Part shown: positions 1-10,848 of the stretch, piece after piece | Layout of the letters: each line of letters opens with the position of its first letter | How positions within the stretch are numbered: position 1 is the stretch's first letter | Assembly: GCA_050699435.1 (NCBI GenBank) | Contig: JBOHGM010000001.1 | Span: 127,218-191,217 of the forward strand | Source: GCA-003244245 sp050699435 | GTDB taxonomy: Bacteria; Actinomycetota; Actinomycetes; Mycobacteriales; Pseudonocardiaceae | Reading direction: 5' to 3' | DNA length: 64,000 nucleotides | The notes under the pieces: generated by a model | The model's input: the letters and a program-made list of their open reading frames with translations, nothing else | Database searches by the model: none | Told to the model about the DNA's origin: nothing | Translations under genes and position numbers: made by a program

Positions 1-1
1 A

Positions 2-2530
<2,529 letters not shown>

Positions 2531-2729
2531 CTCCTGGGTCGATGTTCTGGTTGCGCCGCAGCCGGCTGGCAGGTCCACGCGGTATTGGCAGTACCTCCAA
2601 CTTTGACTGTACCTCGTTCGTCGATATCGCCGAGACGAGCAACGTGGTTCGCTCAGATTCGATGCTTGATGAGCAGCTGGACAGTCATACTACCCATCGC
2701 AGTGAGTTCCACCGTTGCCGAGAGTCTTT

Positions 2730-3044
2730 TCAATTCTTGTTCTGTTCGCCGGAGGAGATGCTCTGCGGGAAGTTGGGAACCGCACCGGCGTCACCACGGC
2801 TCAACCCAGCGAGCAGGGCATAGTGAGCCACGAACACCCCAGGCGAGAAGGTCCGGCTGGTGTCCAGCCCCGCACAACGTCTGATCAGGTGTCCACAGTC
2901 TGTTGTGAGACCTTTCTCGGCGCTGCGCAGCAGAACAATGGCGCTTTCCACGAGGCGGTCACGAAGGTGCTGATGCAAACTGGCAGCGTGGGGACCATCC
3001 GGTTCGGCAGCGCCGAGGTCCAAATCAAGGCTCGCATCGATCAT
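2730..3044 (-). CDS. Hypothetical protein, 104 aa
   Basis: Not recognised. The peptide begins MIDASLDLDLG and is acidic at its N-terminus, with two cysteines in the middle (TTDCGHLIRRC) and a mixed hydrophobic segment (VFVAHYALLAGL). It starts 18 bp after the stop of the 61-aa ORF on the same strand, so the two could form a small operon. The region 2531-2730 downstream has lower GC than its neighbours and contains no convincing gene. It may be a remnant of a larger gene; coding status is uncertain. Confidence 0.3.
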   Translation of the reverse strand: MIDASLDLDLGAAEPDGPHAASLHQHLRDRLVESAIVLLRSAEKGLTTDCGHLIRRCAGLDTSRTFSPGVFVAHYALLAGLSRGDAGAVPNFPQSISSGEQNKN

Positions 3045-3062
3045 GAAGGTCTGGGTGCTGCC

Positions 3063-3248
3063 TCAGCTGATCTGCACCGTGGGTACAGGCTCGGCGCCGT
3101 CCATCAGCGCCTCGGCTGGCACCTCGAAGGACACATCGGGGGCGTCGTCAGCCGGAGTGTCAATGGGTTGGGCGGTCACCGCATCGCTCCTGGGGCTCTC
3201 CAGGTCATCAACAGAGGGGACAACCCGACCGTAGAGAGTGGTTGACAC
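3063..3248 (-). CDS. Hypothetical acidic peptide, 61 aa
   Basis: Not recognised. It is a 61-residue, Asp/Glu/Pro-rich peptide without membrane segment or cysteines, ending VPTVQIS, starting at GTG 3248. No good ribosome site is visible. Its start lies inside the GTTGAC...GTCAAC inverted repeat at 3241-3257. A short acidic leader-like peptide followed by a second small ORF could suggest a peptide-modification cassette, but no modification enzyme is present, so that is speculation. Confidence 0.3.
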   Translation of the reverse strand: MSTTLYGRVVPSVDDLESPRSDAVTAQPIDTPADDAPDVSFEVPAEALMDGAEPVPTVQIS

Positions 3249-3257
3249 AGGGTCAAC
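3241..3257. promoter_or_regulatory. Inverted repeat GTTGAC-N5-GTCAAC between divergent genes
   Basis: Perfect 6-bp arms separated by 5 bp, located between the minus-strand 61-aa ORF and valS on the plus strand. Size and position fit an operator for a dimeric regulator. The left arm also contains a TTGACA hexamer readable as a -35 box on the plus strand, but no matching -10 is evident at 16-18 bp. Confidence 0.3.
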
Positions 3258-3401
3258 GGACCATCCCGAACGGTAGCGCCCGGGTCATCGCATGGTTGAC
3301 GCCGGTACCTGTGCCGTGCCAGGACCGGCCCGCTGCGCGTCGACCAGCGTGCCCACCCAGACCGCGAGTGGCTGGCGAATGGGACTCACTAGAATCGTCG
3401 C

Positions 3402-6059
3402 GTGACCGAGAGCAGTCCCGTAGCATCCCGTCCTGACCTGCCCAGCCGGTATCAGCCTGCCGCGGTGGAGGACAAGCTCTACCGGCGCTGGCTGGCGGCC
3501 GGGTACTTCGAGGCGGATGTGAAGAGCGGTAAGCCTCCGTTCACGATCGTGATTCCGCCCCCGAACGTCACCGGTCAGCTGCATCTGGGGCACGCCTTCC
3601 AGCACACGCTGATGGACGCGCTGACCCGGCGGGCCCGCATGCAGGGCTATGAGGTGTTGTGGTTGCCGGGCATGGATCATGCGGGCATCGGCACCCAGGC
3701 CGTGGTGGAGCGGTATCTGGCCAGCACCGAGGGCAGGTCCCGGCACGATTTCACCCGGGAGGAGTTCGTCGAGCGGGTGTGGCGGTGGAAGGAGGAGTAC
3801 GGCGGCAAGATCCTGGGCCAGATGCGCCGTCTCGGCGAGGGCGTCGATTGGTCCCGTGAGCGGTTCACGATGGACGAGGGCTTGTCCCGGGCGGTGCAGA
3901 CGATCTTCAAGCGGCTGTTCGACGACGGGCTGATCTACCGTGCCGAGCGGATCATCAACTGGTGTCCTCGTTGCTGCACTGCGCTGTCGGATATCGAGGT
4001 GGATCACCACGACGACGACGGCGAGCTGGTCTCTATCCGGTACGGTGACGGTGCGCAGTCCATTGTGGTGGCCACCACCCGGCCCGAGACAATGCTGGGT
4101 GACACCGCGTTGCATCCCGACGATCCGCGCTACCAGCACCTGATCGGCGTTAGCGTCGAGCTTCCGCTGACCGGACGACGGGTCCCCGTCGTTGCCGACG
4201 AGCAGGTCGACCCGGGGTTCGGCAGCGGCGCGGTGAAGGTCACCCCGGCCCACGACCCGAACGACTTCGAGATCGGCCAGCGCCATGGCCTGCCCGCGGT
4301 GGTGGTCATGGACGAGCGGGCGATCATCACCGCCCATGGCCCCTTTGAGGGCCTGGACCGCTTCGAGGCTCGCCCGGCGATTGTGGCCGCACTTCGCCAG
4401 CAGGGCAGCATCGTGGCCGAGCAGCGGCCCTACCAGCACGCGGTCGGGCACTGCTCCCGCTGTGACACGGTCGTGGAACCCCGCTTGTCTACGCAGTGGT
4501 TCGTCCGGGTCGCGCCGCTGGCCAAGGCCGCGGGGGACGCGGTGCGCGACGGGCGTGTGAAGATCCATCCAGCGGAAATGTCCGCCCGCTACTTCGACTG
4601 GGTGGACAACATGCACGACTGGTGCATCAGCCGCCAACTGTGGTGGGGTCACCGTACCCCGGTCTGGTATGGCCCCGACGACCAGGTGATCTGTATCGGG
4701 CCCGACCAGCATGCCCCCACCGGGCAGGGTTGGTACCAGGACCCGGACGTGCTCGACACCTGGTTCTCCGCGGCCCTGTGGCCTTTCTCCACGCTGGGCT
4801 GGCCGGGCGACACCGAGGATCTGCGCAGGTTCTATCCCACGGACGTGCTGCTCACCGGCTACGACATCATCTTCTTCTGGGTCGCCCGAATGATGATGTT
4901 CGCCCTCTACGCCATGGCCGACCGTGGCCCGGAGGAGGCGGTGCCGTTCAAGAACATCGTGCTCACCGGACTCATCCGGGACAAGTTCGGCAAGAAGATG
5001 ACCAAGTCGCGCGGCAACACCGTGGATCCACTCGACTGGATGGACGCCTACGGTGCCGATGCCCTGCGGTTCACCCTGGCCCGCGGCGCCAACCCGGGAG
5101 CCGACGTGTCGCTCGGTGAGGAATGGGTGCAGGGTTCGCGGAACTTCTGCAACAAGATCTGGAACGCGACCCGATTCGCGCTGATGAACGACGCCAAGCC
5201 GCCGCCCGCCCGCACCGAGGACGGCGTCACCGGTGTGATACCGGAGTGGGAGACACTGTCCACTATCGATCGATGGATTCTCTCGCGGATGAATGCGGTC
5301 GTCGCGGAGGTGGACACCGCCTACGAGCAGTATCACTTCGCGAAGGTCTGCGACGTTCTCTACCACTTCGCCTGGGATGAGCTGTTCGACTGGTACATCG
5401 AACTGTCCAAGACCACGATCAACCAGGGCGGACAGCGTGCCGCGAACACTCGGGCGGTTCTCGGCCATGTTCTGGACGTCACGCTCCGGCTGCTGCACCC
5501 CGTGATCCCCTTTGTCACCGAGGAGCTGTGGCTGGCGCTGACCGGCAAGCCGTCGGTCACCGTCGCACCGTGGCCACCCCCCGAGCTGCGCTGGTCCGCA
5601 CCAGAAGCCGAGAGCGCGGTCACGGCGCTACAGGGAGTCGTCACCGAGATTCGCCGGTTCCGGATAGAACAGGGCCTCAAACCCGGCCAGCAGGTCCCGG
5701 CCCGGATCGACTTCACCGATCCACTCCTTGCCGACTACGAGGAGCACATTCGCGCCCTTACCCGCCTTGGCCCACCGTCAGCCTCCCCTTCCGTCGTCAC
5801 GACGGTGGAGGTCGCCCGAGTCCGGGCCGAGCTGGACCTCTCCGGCACCGTCGACTTCGCCGCCGAGCGCAAGCGTATCGAAAAGGACCTCGCTGCAGCG
5901 GAGAAGACGAAGCAGCAGGCCCAAACCCGGCTCGCAGACGGCGCCTTCACCGCCAAAGCACCCGAAGCAGTTATCGCCACCACGCACGCACGTAAGCAGG
6001 AAGCCGAAGACGAGATCATCCGTATCACCAACCAGCTCGCGGCCATGCCCCGACCGTAA
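3402..6059 (+). CDS. valS: Valyl-tRNA synthetase
   Basis: Class I aminoacyl-tRNA synthetase that charges tRNA-Val, 885 aa, the usual length for the bacterial enzyme. The HIGH signature appears as HLGH at residues 61-64 (after PPPNVTGQL), and the KMSKS loop is KMTKS at 532-536. The CP1 editing domain lies between them (TTRPETMLGDTA), and the C-terminal ~80 residues form the charged coiled-coil arm typical of ValRS. The start is GTG at 3402, chosen because the N-terminus matches family length; the ribosome site is weak. The gene appears monocistronic and intact. Confidence 0.97.
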   Translation: MTESSPVASRPDLPSRYQPAAVEDKLYRRWLAAGYFEADVKSGKPPFTIVIPPPNVTGQLHLGHAFQHTLMDALTRRARMQGYEVLWLPGMDHAGIGTQAVVERYLASTEGRSRHDFTREEFVERVWRWKEEYGGKILGQMRRLGEGVDWSRERFTMDEGLSRAVQTIFKRLFDDGLIYRAERIINWCPRCCTALSDIEVDHHDDDGELVSIRYGDGAQSIVVATTRPETMLGDTALHPDDPRYQHLIGVSVELPLTGRRVPVVADEQVDPGFGSGAVKVTPAHDPNDFEIGQRHGLPAVVVMDERAIITAHGPFEGLDRFEARPAIVAALRQQGSIVAEQRPYQHAVGHCSRCDTVVEPRLSTQWFVRVAPLAKAAGDAVRDGRVKIHPAEMSARYFDWVDNMHDWCISRQLWWGHRTPVWYGPDDQVICIGPDQHAPTGQGWYQDPDVLDTWFSAALWPFSTLGWPGDTEDLRRFYPTDVLLTGYDIIFFWVARMMMFALYAMADRGPEEAVPFKNIVLTGLIRDKFGKKMTKSRGNTVDPLDWMDAYGADALRFTLARGANPGADVSLGEEWVQGSRNFCNKIWNATRFALMNDAKPPPARTEDGVTGVIPEWETLSTIDRWILSRMNAVVAEVDTAYEQYHFAKVCDVLYHFAWDELFDWYIELSKTTINQGGQRAANTRAVLGHVLDVTLRLLHPVIPFVTEELWLALTGKPSVTVAPWPPPELRWSAPEAESAVTALQGVVTEIRRFRIEQGLKPGQQVPARIDFTDPLLADYEEHIRALTRLGPPSASPSVVTTVEVARVRAELDLSGTVDFAAERKRIEKDLAAAEKTKQQAQTRLADGAFTAKAPEAVIATTHARKQEAEDEIIRITNQLAAMPRP

Positions 6060-6126
6060 TCAACGCATCAGGCCATGACTCTGGTAGTCGTCAATGAGCG
6101 CTTCTCTCGGGGGGCCTTGCGCGGGT

Positions 6127-6687
6127 TCAGGTAGCGAATTCGGTGCTGATGCGGCGTGCGAGGTCGAGGGCGGTGGAGTCGGTGGTGTGCCGGGGGACAC
6201 CGGAACAAAGTGCAACGCCTCCCGGTAGCGGCCAGCTTGCAGGTGCAGGCCGCCGAGACATCCGAGCGCGCGAGCGGCAAGCAGCGGTTTCTTGGCCAAC
6301 TGCGCCGATCAGGGAGCGCAGGTAGCAGTGGGCGGTGTGCAGACAGGCGCACAGGGCGCCGGCCAGGGCCATGACCCGAGGGTCGCCGAACCGTAGGGCT
6401 GAGGCCCTCCGACCGTCCACCAGGGATGGTCGCGCGACCCGCTCAAAGGCTGGGCTCGCAAGGGCACAGCCCTGGCCGACACGGAAAGCATCGACCATGC
6501 GACGGTTCACGTCACGGGCCTTGGACAAGATGTCGGGCAGGTGCTCCAGTCTCCGCGCCACCCCGAGGTCACCGGTGTCGTTGATGATGGTCTCGATGCG
6601 GAACGCGCGGCCGCACTTGAGGTAGGACTTCACCCGGGAGTGCCCGAAGTAGGCGTTGAGGGTGACCTCGTCGCCGCAGCGCAGCAA
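6127..6687 (-). pseudogene. Degraded C-terminal fragment of a conserved actinobacterial protein
   Basis: The first ~120 residues read on the minus strand (FGHSRVKSYLKCGRAFRIET, then INDTGDLG, ASPAFERVARPSLVDG, LRFGDPRVMALAGAL) resemble a widespread protein of unknown function from soil actinobacteria that is often found near mobile DNA. No proper N-terminus is present. After about residue 125 the sequence becomes low-complexity and non-homologous. In another minus frame at 6060-6299 a TPR-like stretch appears (GCLGGLHLQAGRYREAL), perhaps the end of an unrelated XRE/TPR regulator. I read this region as fused remnants, not a working gene. Confidence 0.5.
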
Positions 6688-6804
6688 CCTAGGGGTGTCG
6701 TCCGCTCAGAGTCCGTAGCCGCGGGCCTGCAGCGGCCCGGTGACGGGCCTTGACGCGGAGGTCCGGCCCTATGGAGCACCCTTCCCGTCTACGTCCTCGC
6801 CGCG

Positions 6805-7008
6805 GTGGTCCGCGACGGTGAGCTGTCTCCCGAGCAGCGTGAGCACCTGGTCACGCTGCTGCACACGATCGCCACGGCGGCCGCGCTGGCACCGCACGGC
6901 GCCGAGCGCTACCCGGACAACCCGCTCCAGGCCGCGACCTACTCGGCGGCCGCGTGGGAGCCGGTGGGCACCGGGTACCGCCGGTTGCTCGATCAGGTGA
7001 GCACGTAG
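6805..7008 (+). CDS. Hypothetical protein, 67 aa
   Basis: Small soluble, helix-rich ORF (LSPEQREHLVTLLHTIATAAAL) starting at GTG 6805 and ending just before the XRE regulator. No family recognised. The open frame extends upstream without another start, so the true N-terminus may be lost in the degraded region on its left. Position immediately upstream of the regulator suggests co-transcription. Confidence 0.4.
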   Translation: MVRDGELSPEQREHLVTLLHTIATAAALAPHGAERYPDNPLQAATYSAAAWEPVGTGYRRLLDQVST

Positions 7009-7097
7009 CCTGGCGTCACCTCCTCGCCGAGGTGTCCGGCCCCGGGGTAGCTCCCCGGGGCATCGGCGAGGGGGACGGCGAGGAAGAGGGTCCTGAA

Positions 7098-8297
7098 TTG
7101 GACGATGAGGAAGAAGCCCGCGCGATCGGCTGGGCGCTGTGGCGTGTCCGCGATGCCCGGGGCAAATCGCTGCGCGTGATCGCCGAGCTGGCCGGGATGA
7201 GCGCATCGACCCTGCACCGGATCGAGCACGGCCAGCATGCGGTGACCCTCGCGGAGATCCGGGCGCTGGCCGACGCGCTGCAGATCGCCCCCTCGGAGCT
7301 GACCAAGCTGCCGGTACCCGCACCGGCCAACGGCCACACCGACTCGACCATTGAGGCGGTGCGGCTGGCGCTGGACGCGATCGAGGATGACCAGCCAGGC
7401 GGGCTGGTGCTGCCGGTGGCGGTGCTGCGGGATCAGGTGGCTCAGATCCACCGGCAGCGGCGGGCGTGCCAGTTCGCCGACGTTGCCACCGCCCTGCCCG
7501 GATTGATCCGGGACCTGCACACCACCCTGGCCACCGGCACTGACCACGGCGAGTTGCTCGACCTAGCCGTCTACCTGCATGTGCACGTCACCCGCCTTTG
7601 GCTGGCTCACGCGGGCGCGCCCACCGACCTGGTCCGCCGGACCGTGTTCCTGGCACAAAGGCTGGCCCGGGAACGCGATGAGGTCACCACGCTGGCCGTG
7701 GCTGGGTTCGGCGTGGTGGACGTGCTGCTGTTCGACGGCGCGTTCCGGCAGGGAGCGGCCAAGCTCGACTCGATCACCCTGCCGCCGACGACAGTCGAGA
7801 CCGCTGGTCTCTCGGGCCTGGTCACTGCGGAGCACGCCACGGCTGCCATGCTGGACGGCCGTCCCGGCGATGTGGCCGCGCCGATGGAGGCCGCCGCGGA
7901 GCTGGCCGAGCGGTTCGGGGCCACCGGCGAGGTCGACTCACTGGGGTTCGTGTTCACCCCCACCGACGCCGGGATGTTCCGCATAGGGCACGCGCTTGAA
8001 GCGGGCGACCCCAACCTGGCGGTGAGCATCGCCCAGGGCATGCACCCCGAACGTCACCCGTTCCCGTCGATCCAGGTTTACTACTGGGTGAACTACGGCC
8101 GCGGCCTGGCCCAGCTGCGGGATCGTCATGACGACGCGGTGCGGGCGCTGCGCACGGCAGAGGACATCTTCCCCACCAAAGTGCGCCGGGACTCGTGGGT
8201 CCGCGACGTGATCGCCACGTTGCTGCCGGGTGCGGGCCGGGACGCCGTGGGCATGGAGCTGCGGGGACTAGCCTACCGGACCGGCCTGACGATGTAA
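7098..8297 (+). CDS. XRE-family transcriptional regulator with TPR-like C-terminal region
   Basis: DNA-binding regulator of 399 aa. An N-terminal helix-turn-helix at about residues 10-65 (SLRVIAELAGMSASTLHRIE) is followed by a long alpha-helical, TPR-like region without catalytic motifs. I place the start at TTG 7098 because AGGAAGAGGG lies 7 bp upstream and the HTH begins soon after; the frame is open farther up to 6954 but that part is low-complexity. Regulators of this architecture commonly sit beside clusters of very small genes in actinobacteria, as here (8412-9610). It probably controls those genes; ligand or partner unknown. Confidence 0.8.
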   Translation: MDDEEEARAIGWALWRVRDARGKSLRVIAELAGMSASTLHRIEHGQHAVTLAEIRALADALQIAPSELTKLPVPAPANGHTDSTIEAVRLALDAIEDDQPGGLVLPVAVLRDQVAQIHRQRRACQFADVATALPGLIRDLHTTLATGTDHGELLDLAVYLHVHVTRLWLAHAGAPTDLVRRTVFLAQRLARERDEVTTLAVAGFGVVDVLLFDGAFRQGAAKLDSITLPPTTVETAGLSGLVTAEHATAAMLDGRPGDVAAPMEAAAELAERFGATGEVDSLGFVFTPTDAGMFRIGHALEAGDPNLAVSIAQGMHPERHPFPSIQVYYWVNYGRGLAQLRDRHDDAVRALRTAEDIFPTKVRRDSWVRDVIATLLPGAGRDAVGMELRGLAYRTGLTM

Positions 8298-8411
8298 CCC
8301 ATTCGGGGGGCGTTTCAGCTCAGGAACAAGGTGCCCCTGCTCAGCAACACCCGCTGTCCCTGTCACGCCACGCTCAGCACCGCTGTGAGGGATCGCGAAA
8401 GGGGCACAGGG

Positions 8412-8696
8412 ATGCAGCAGAAGAACGAGCGTAGCCGGGTGGCCGTGGACGGCGAGCGCATCGACGACGGCACGACGTGCACGTTGGTGGCTGTGTGCGA
8501 GACCAACGGGTCGTGGGCGATGTATCCGCACGGGTGGGGCAGGTTCGGCGTGCGGCTGCCGAAGGATGAGGCGGTCCGGGTGGCGAGGGCAATCCTGGAC
8601 CATGCCGGGCTGGGCGGTGCGGCCCAGCTCGGGGTGCGGCTGCCGCGGGATGAGGCGATCCGGGTGGCGCGGGCGATCTTGGATGGTGCCGCGTGA
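8412..8696 (+). CDS. Small protein with an internal duplicated motif, 94 aa
   Basis: First of five tiny overlapping genes. The C-terminal half carries two near-identical ~22-residue units, GVRLPKDEAVRVARAILDHA and GVRLPRDEAIRVARAILDGA, each an amphipathic helix after a short strand. The N-terminal half (CTLVAVCETNGSWAMYPHG) looks like a small beta domain. Start ATG 8412, preceded by AAAGGGG. Its stop overlaps the next start (GTGA). Function unknown; membership in an XRE-regulator cluster is the only clue. Confidence 0.6.
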   Translation: MQQKNERSRVAVDGERIDDGTTCTLVAVCETNGSWAMYPHGWGRFGVRLPKDEAVRVARAILDHAGLGGAAQLGVRLPRDEAIRVARAILDGAA

Positions 8697-8842
8697 GCAC
8701 GTCCGAGCAGATCAACGGTGCAGAGGCGCGGGTCTTGCGCCGGGCCGCTGAGTGGAGCGCCGACGCGGTCGCCGAGCGACCGACTTCGGGCACCGAATTC
8801 GGCAGGCGAGTGCCGGATTCCGGCACCGAGGCGACGACGTGA
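8693..8842 (+). CDS. Very small protein, 49 aa
   Basis: GTG start at 8693 overlaps the previous stop by 4 bp and its own stop overlaps the next GTG by 4 bp, so translation is probably coupled. The peptide (MSTSEQINGAEARVLRRAAE...) has one short predicted helix and a polar, Thr/Gly-rich tail. No family recognised; support comes from its tight packing in the chain. Confidence 0.45.
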   Translation: MSTSEQINGAEARVLRRAAEWSADAVAERPTSGTEFGRRVPDSGTEATT

Positions 8843-9102
8843 ACGGCTGTGGCCGAGCGGAGCCGGTGCTGCACCTGTTGGAGGCGGACGACACGCTCAC
8901 CCCGCCGAACTGGCGGGTGGGACCGCAAGAGCACGTCGCGCTGTGCGGTGCGCAGGTGAGCGAGGACACCCCGGTGCCCGATTACGAGGACTGCCCCGGA
9001 TGCCCGGACTGCACCCGGTATTGCAAGGGGTGCGTGCGGGTGGCGGCGGCCGCCGTGGCCGACCTGGACGGTCCCACCGCGCCGGTCCAGGTGCGGGTGT
9101 GA
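8839..9102 (+). CDS. Cysteine-rich small protein, 88 aa (possible metal binding)
   Basis: GTG start 8839 overlaps the upstream stop. The centre carries a dense cysteine cluster, CPGCPDCTRYCKGC, plus two earlier cysteines (NGCG, ALCGAQV), which suggests zinc binding. Third gene of the coupled chain after the XRE regulator. Function unknown. Confidence 0.55.
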   Translation: MNGCGRAEPVLHLLEADDTLTPPNWRVGPQEHVALCGAQVSEDTPVPDYEDCPGCPDCTRYCKGCVRVAAAAVADLDGPTAPVQVRV

Positions 9103-9320
9103 ACGCCGTGGCGAAGAACCCCGTGGTGCCGCGGGTGCCGCTGCTCGCGGTGACCGACATCGGCGGCACCACGCACCTGGTGACCGAGGCGGCGATGGCC
9201 GCGGGTCGACCCGCCGGGCGCTACATCGCGGTGTGCGACACCGAGGTGCTCGCGGCGAGCTTGACGGCCCCGGAGTCCGGGCACTGCCGGTTCTGCTGCC
9301 GCTGGAGGGCCGGAGGGTGA
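9099..9320 (+). CDS. Small protein with C-terminal Cys pair, 73 aa
   Basis: GTG 9099 overlaps the previous stop by 4 bp. The protein contains a strand-rich core (PLLAVTDIGGTTHLVTEAA, YIAVCDTEVLAAS) and ends HCRFCCRW, a possible zinc knuckle. Fourth gene of the chain. Small proteins with this layout recur in actinobacterial XRE-associated clusters, but no function is known to me. Confidence 0.55.
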   Translation: MNAVAKNPVVPRVPLLAVTDIGGTTHLVTEAAMAAGRPAGRYIAVCDTEVLAASLTAPESGHCRFCCRWRAGG

Positions 9321-9610
9321 GCACCTGGTCGGCCGCTGCACCCGCTGCGCAAACCGAGGCCCAAGTCTGCACGGCCGTGCAGACTTCTGGATCTTCCCCC
9401 GGCCAGTCCGGCGTCACCGATTCGCAGCTGGCGGTGCTGCTCCGCCAGACGCAGTGGGCGCTGGACGACGCGGCGCACGACTTCCCCGCCGGGCGGGTCA
9501 GCGCGCAGCGCCGGGAGGAGCTCGCGGTGACCCTCGAAGGTCTGGCGGCCATCGTGCGCGTCTCGGCGCCGGTGCAGGTCATCGAGGGCAGCCAGGACGG
9601 CGCCCGGTGA
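9317..9610 (+). CDS. Small helical protein, 97 aa, last of the coupled chain
   Basis: GTG 9317 again overlaps the upstream stop. Residues ~40-90 form a predicted two-helix segment (TDSQLAVLLRQTQWALDDAA, RREELAVTLEGLAAIVR). The 24-bp perfect palindrome at 9363-9386 lies in its early coding sequence. A hairpin at 9709-9733 may end the transcript. Function unknown. Confidence 0.5.
   Translation: MSTWSAAAPAAQTEAQVCTAVQTSGSSPGQSGVTDSQLAVLLRQTQWALDDAAHDFPAGRVSAQRREELAVTLEGLAAIVRVSAPVQVIEGSQDGAR
9363..9386. repeat. 24-bp perfect palindrome inside a coding region
   Basis: The 12-bp arm AAGTCTGCACGG is followed directly by its reverse complement. It lies about 46 bp into the last gene of the small-gene chain. 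As DNA it could bind a dimeric regulator such as the nearby XRE protein; as RNA it would form a loopless hairpin. No U-tract follows, so it is not a standard terminator. Confidence 0.6.
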
Positions 9611-9708
9611 GGTTGCGTCCGAGCCGGACGCAATCTCGGATCTTGGTCGGCCGTCCAGTCCGGAAACTCGGCAGCAAACCTGCCGAATCCGGGCCTCGGG
9701 CGGGCCCC

Positions 9709-9733
9709 ACAGCCGCACCGCTGCTGCGGCTGT
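9709..9733 (+). terminator. Hairpin downstream of the small-gene chain
   Basis: A 9-bp stem (ACAGCCGCA / TGCGGCTGT) encloses a 7-nt loop. No U-run follows because the IS element begins at 9736, so any original tail may have been displaced by the insertion. It could equally be only a target-site hairpin. Confidence 0.35.
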
Positions 9734-9735
9734 AA

Positions 9736-10845
9736 GAGCCTGTTGGTAAAGGGGGTCAGGCGGCCGTTGGATCCGTGCGGGATACGGCTGGGCGTGGCTG
9801 GCCCCACCGTTGCTCGGGTGGTGGGTTGGTGGTGCGTCGGGCTAGTCGCCTTGTCATGATCATGATGGTTGCCCGGTAGACCATGGCTTCGTGATGGGCT
9901 GGTCGGCGTTCGTAGTCGCGGACTAGGCGTCGGTAGCGCAGCAGCCAGCCGAAGCTGCGTTCGACCACCCACCGGCGCGCCACCACACGGAACACCTGCG
10001 CCTCGGTGCGTTTGATGATCGTCAGGGTGATGTTGGCGACCGAGCGGATCCAGTTGCTCAGCGGTTGAGTGTCATAGCCGGCATCGGCCCAGATCAGCTT
10101 GAGCCGGGTGAAGGTGTCCAGCCGGGCGATCACCAGCAGCTTGGCACCTGCCCGGTCACCGATGCTCGCGGCGGTGACCACCACCGCGAGCAAGAACCCC
10201 TCCACATCAACGGCCAGATGCCGCTTCCGGCCGTTGATCTTCTTTCCGCTGTCGAACCCCCGGGTGCTGGCCCCGACCCACTCCGCGGCCTTGACCGACT
10301 GGGAATCCACGATTGCCGCGCTGGGCTGCGCCTGGCGCCCCACCCCTTCCCGCAACCGGCCGGGCAGCCGATCCACCAACCGGTGCGGCACGCCCCGTTC
10401 GCTCCAGCGCTGGAAGAACGCATACACCGCCTCCCAGGGCGGAAAGTCCACCGGCAACGCCCGCCACTCGATCCCGTTCCGCACCACATAGCCGATCCCG
10501 TCCAGCATCGCCCGCAGATCATGCACCATCGGCAGGCCCGTGGCCCGGCGCAGCTCGGCCATCACCGCCTCGGCCTCCGGACGCAGCAGCTCCCACTCCT
10601 GGTCGGTCACATCAGAGGGATAACGGGCAACACGATCACGACACCAGCAACCAGGTGTGGCGCAACTAGCGTTCGACGCAACGAGGGGGTAGACAGCCAT
10701 CCACGGGCTCTTGGTAGATCAACTGGCTTGGACACCTGTCCTCTACCGGAGCCCGCCTCATGTCCCGGACCGACACGCCCTCCGTGATCCAATCGACACC
10801 AAAAACAAGATCACCTAACTACCGGCACCCTTTACCAACAGGCTC
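9736..10845 (-). mobile_element. IS5-family insertion sequence, complete, 1110 bp
   Basis: The ends are inverted repeats: the left end reads GAGCCTGTTGGTAAAGGG, and the right end gives the same 18 bases on the opposite strand. A 3-bp duplication TAA flanks the element (9733-9735 and 10846-10848). One transposase gene fills it. The element landed directly beside the terminal sequence of a second, older IS remnant (from 10849). The intact ends and gene suggest a recent insertion. Confidence 0.88.
9756..10700 (-). CDS. IS5-family transposase (DDE)
   Basis: Transposase of 314 aa that cuts and rejoins the element's ends. The N-terminal domain (SDVTDQEWELLRPE) is typical of the family's DUF4096-like region. 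DDE residues are visible: D in AIVDSQSVK, D in LIWADAGYD, and E in WVVERSFGWLLRYRRL. The typical GFDSGKKINGRKRHL motif is also present. Start ATG 10700 is the longest choice; a start some 20 residues later is possible. The gene looks intact. Confidence 0.9.
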   Translation of the reverse strand: MAVYPLVASNASCATPGCWCRDRVARYPSDVTDQEWELLRPEAEAVMAELRRATGLPMVHDLRAMLDGIGYVVRNGIEWRALPVDFPPWEAVYAFFQRWSERGVPHRLVDRLPGRLREGVGRQAQPSAAIVDSQSVKAAEWVGASTRGFDSGKKINGRKRHLAVDVEGFLLAVVVTAASIGDRAGAKLLVIARLDTFTRLKLIWADAGYDTQPLSNWIRSVANITLTIIKRTEAQVFRVVARRWVVERSFGWLLRYRRLVRDYERRPAHHEAMVYRATIMIMTRRLARRTTNPPPEQRWGQPRPAVSRTDPTAA

Positions 10846-10848
10846 TAA

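Noticed and set aside
3285..5498. Long minus-strand open frame (737 codons) opposite valS
   Set aside because: It is a GC-driven shadow of valS; composition is Arg/His/Gly-rich without domains.
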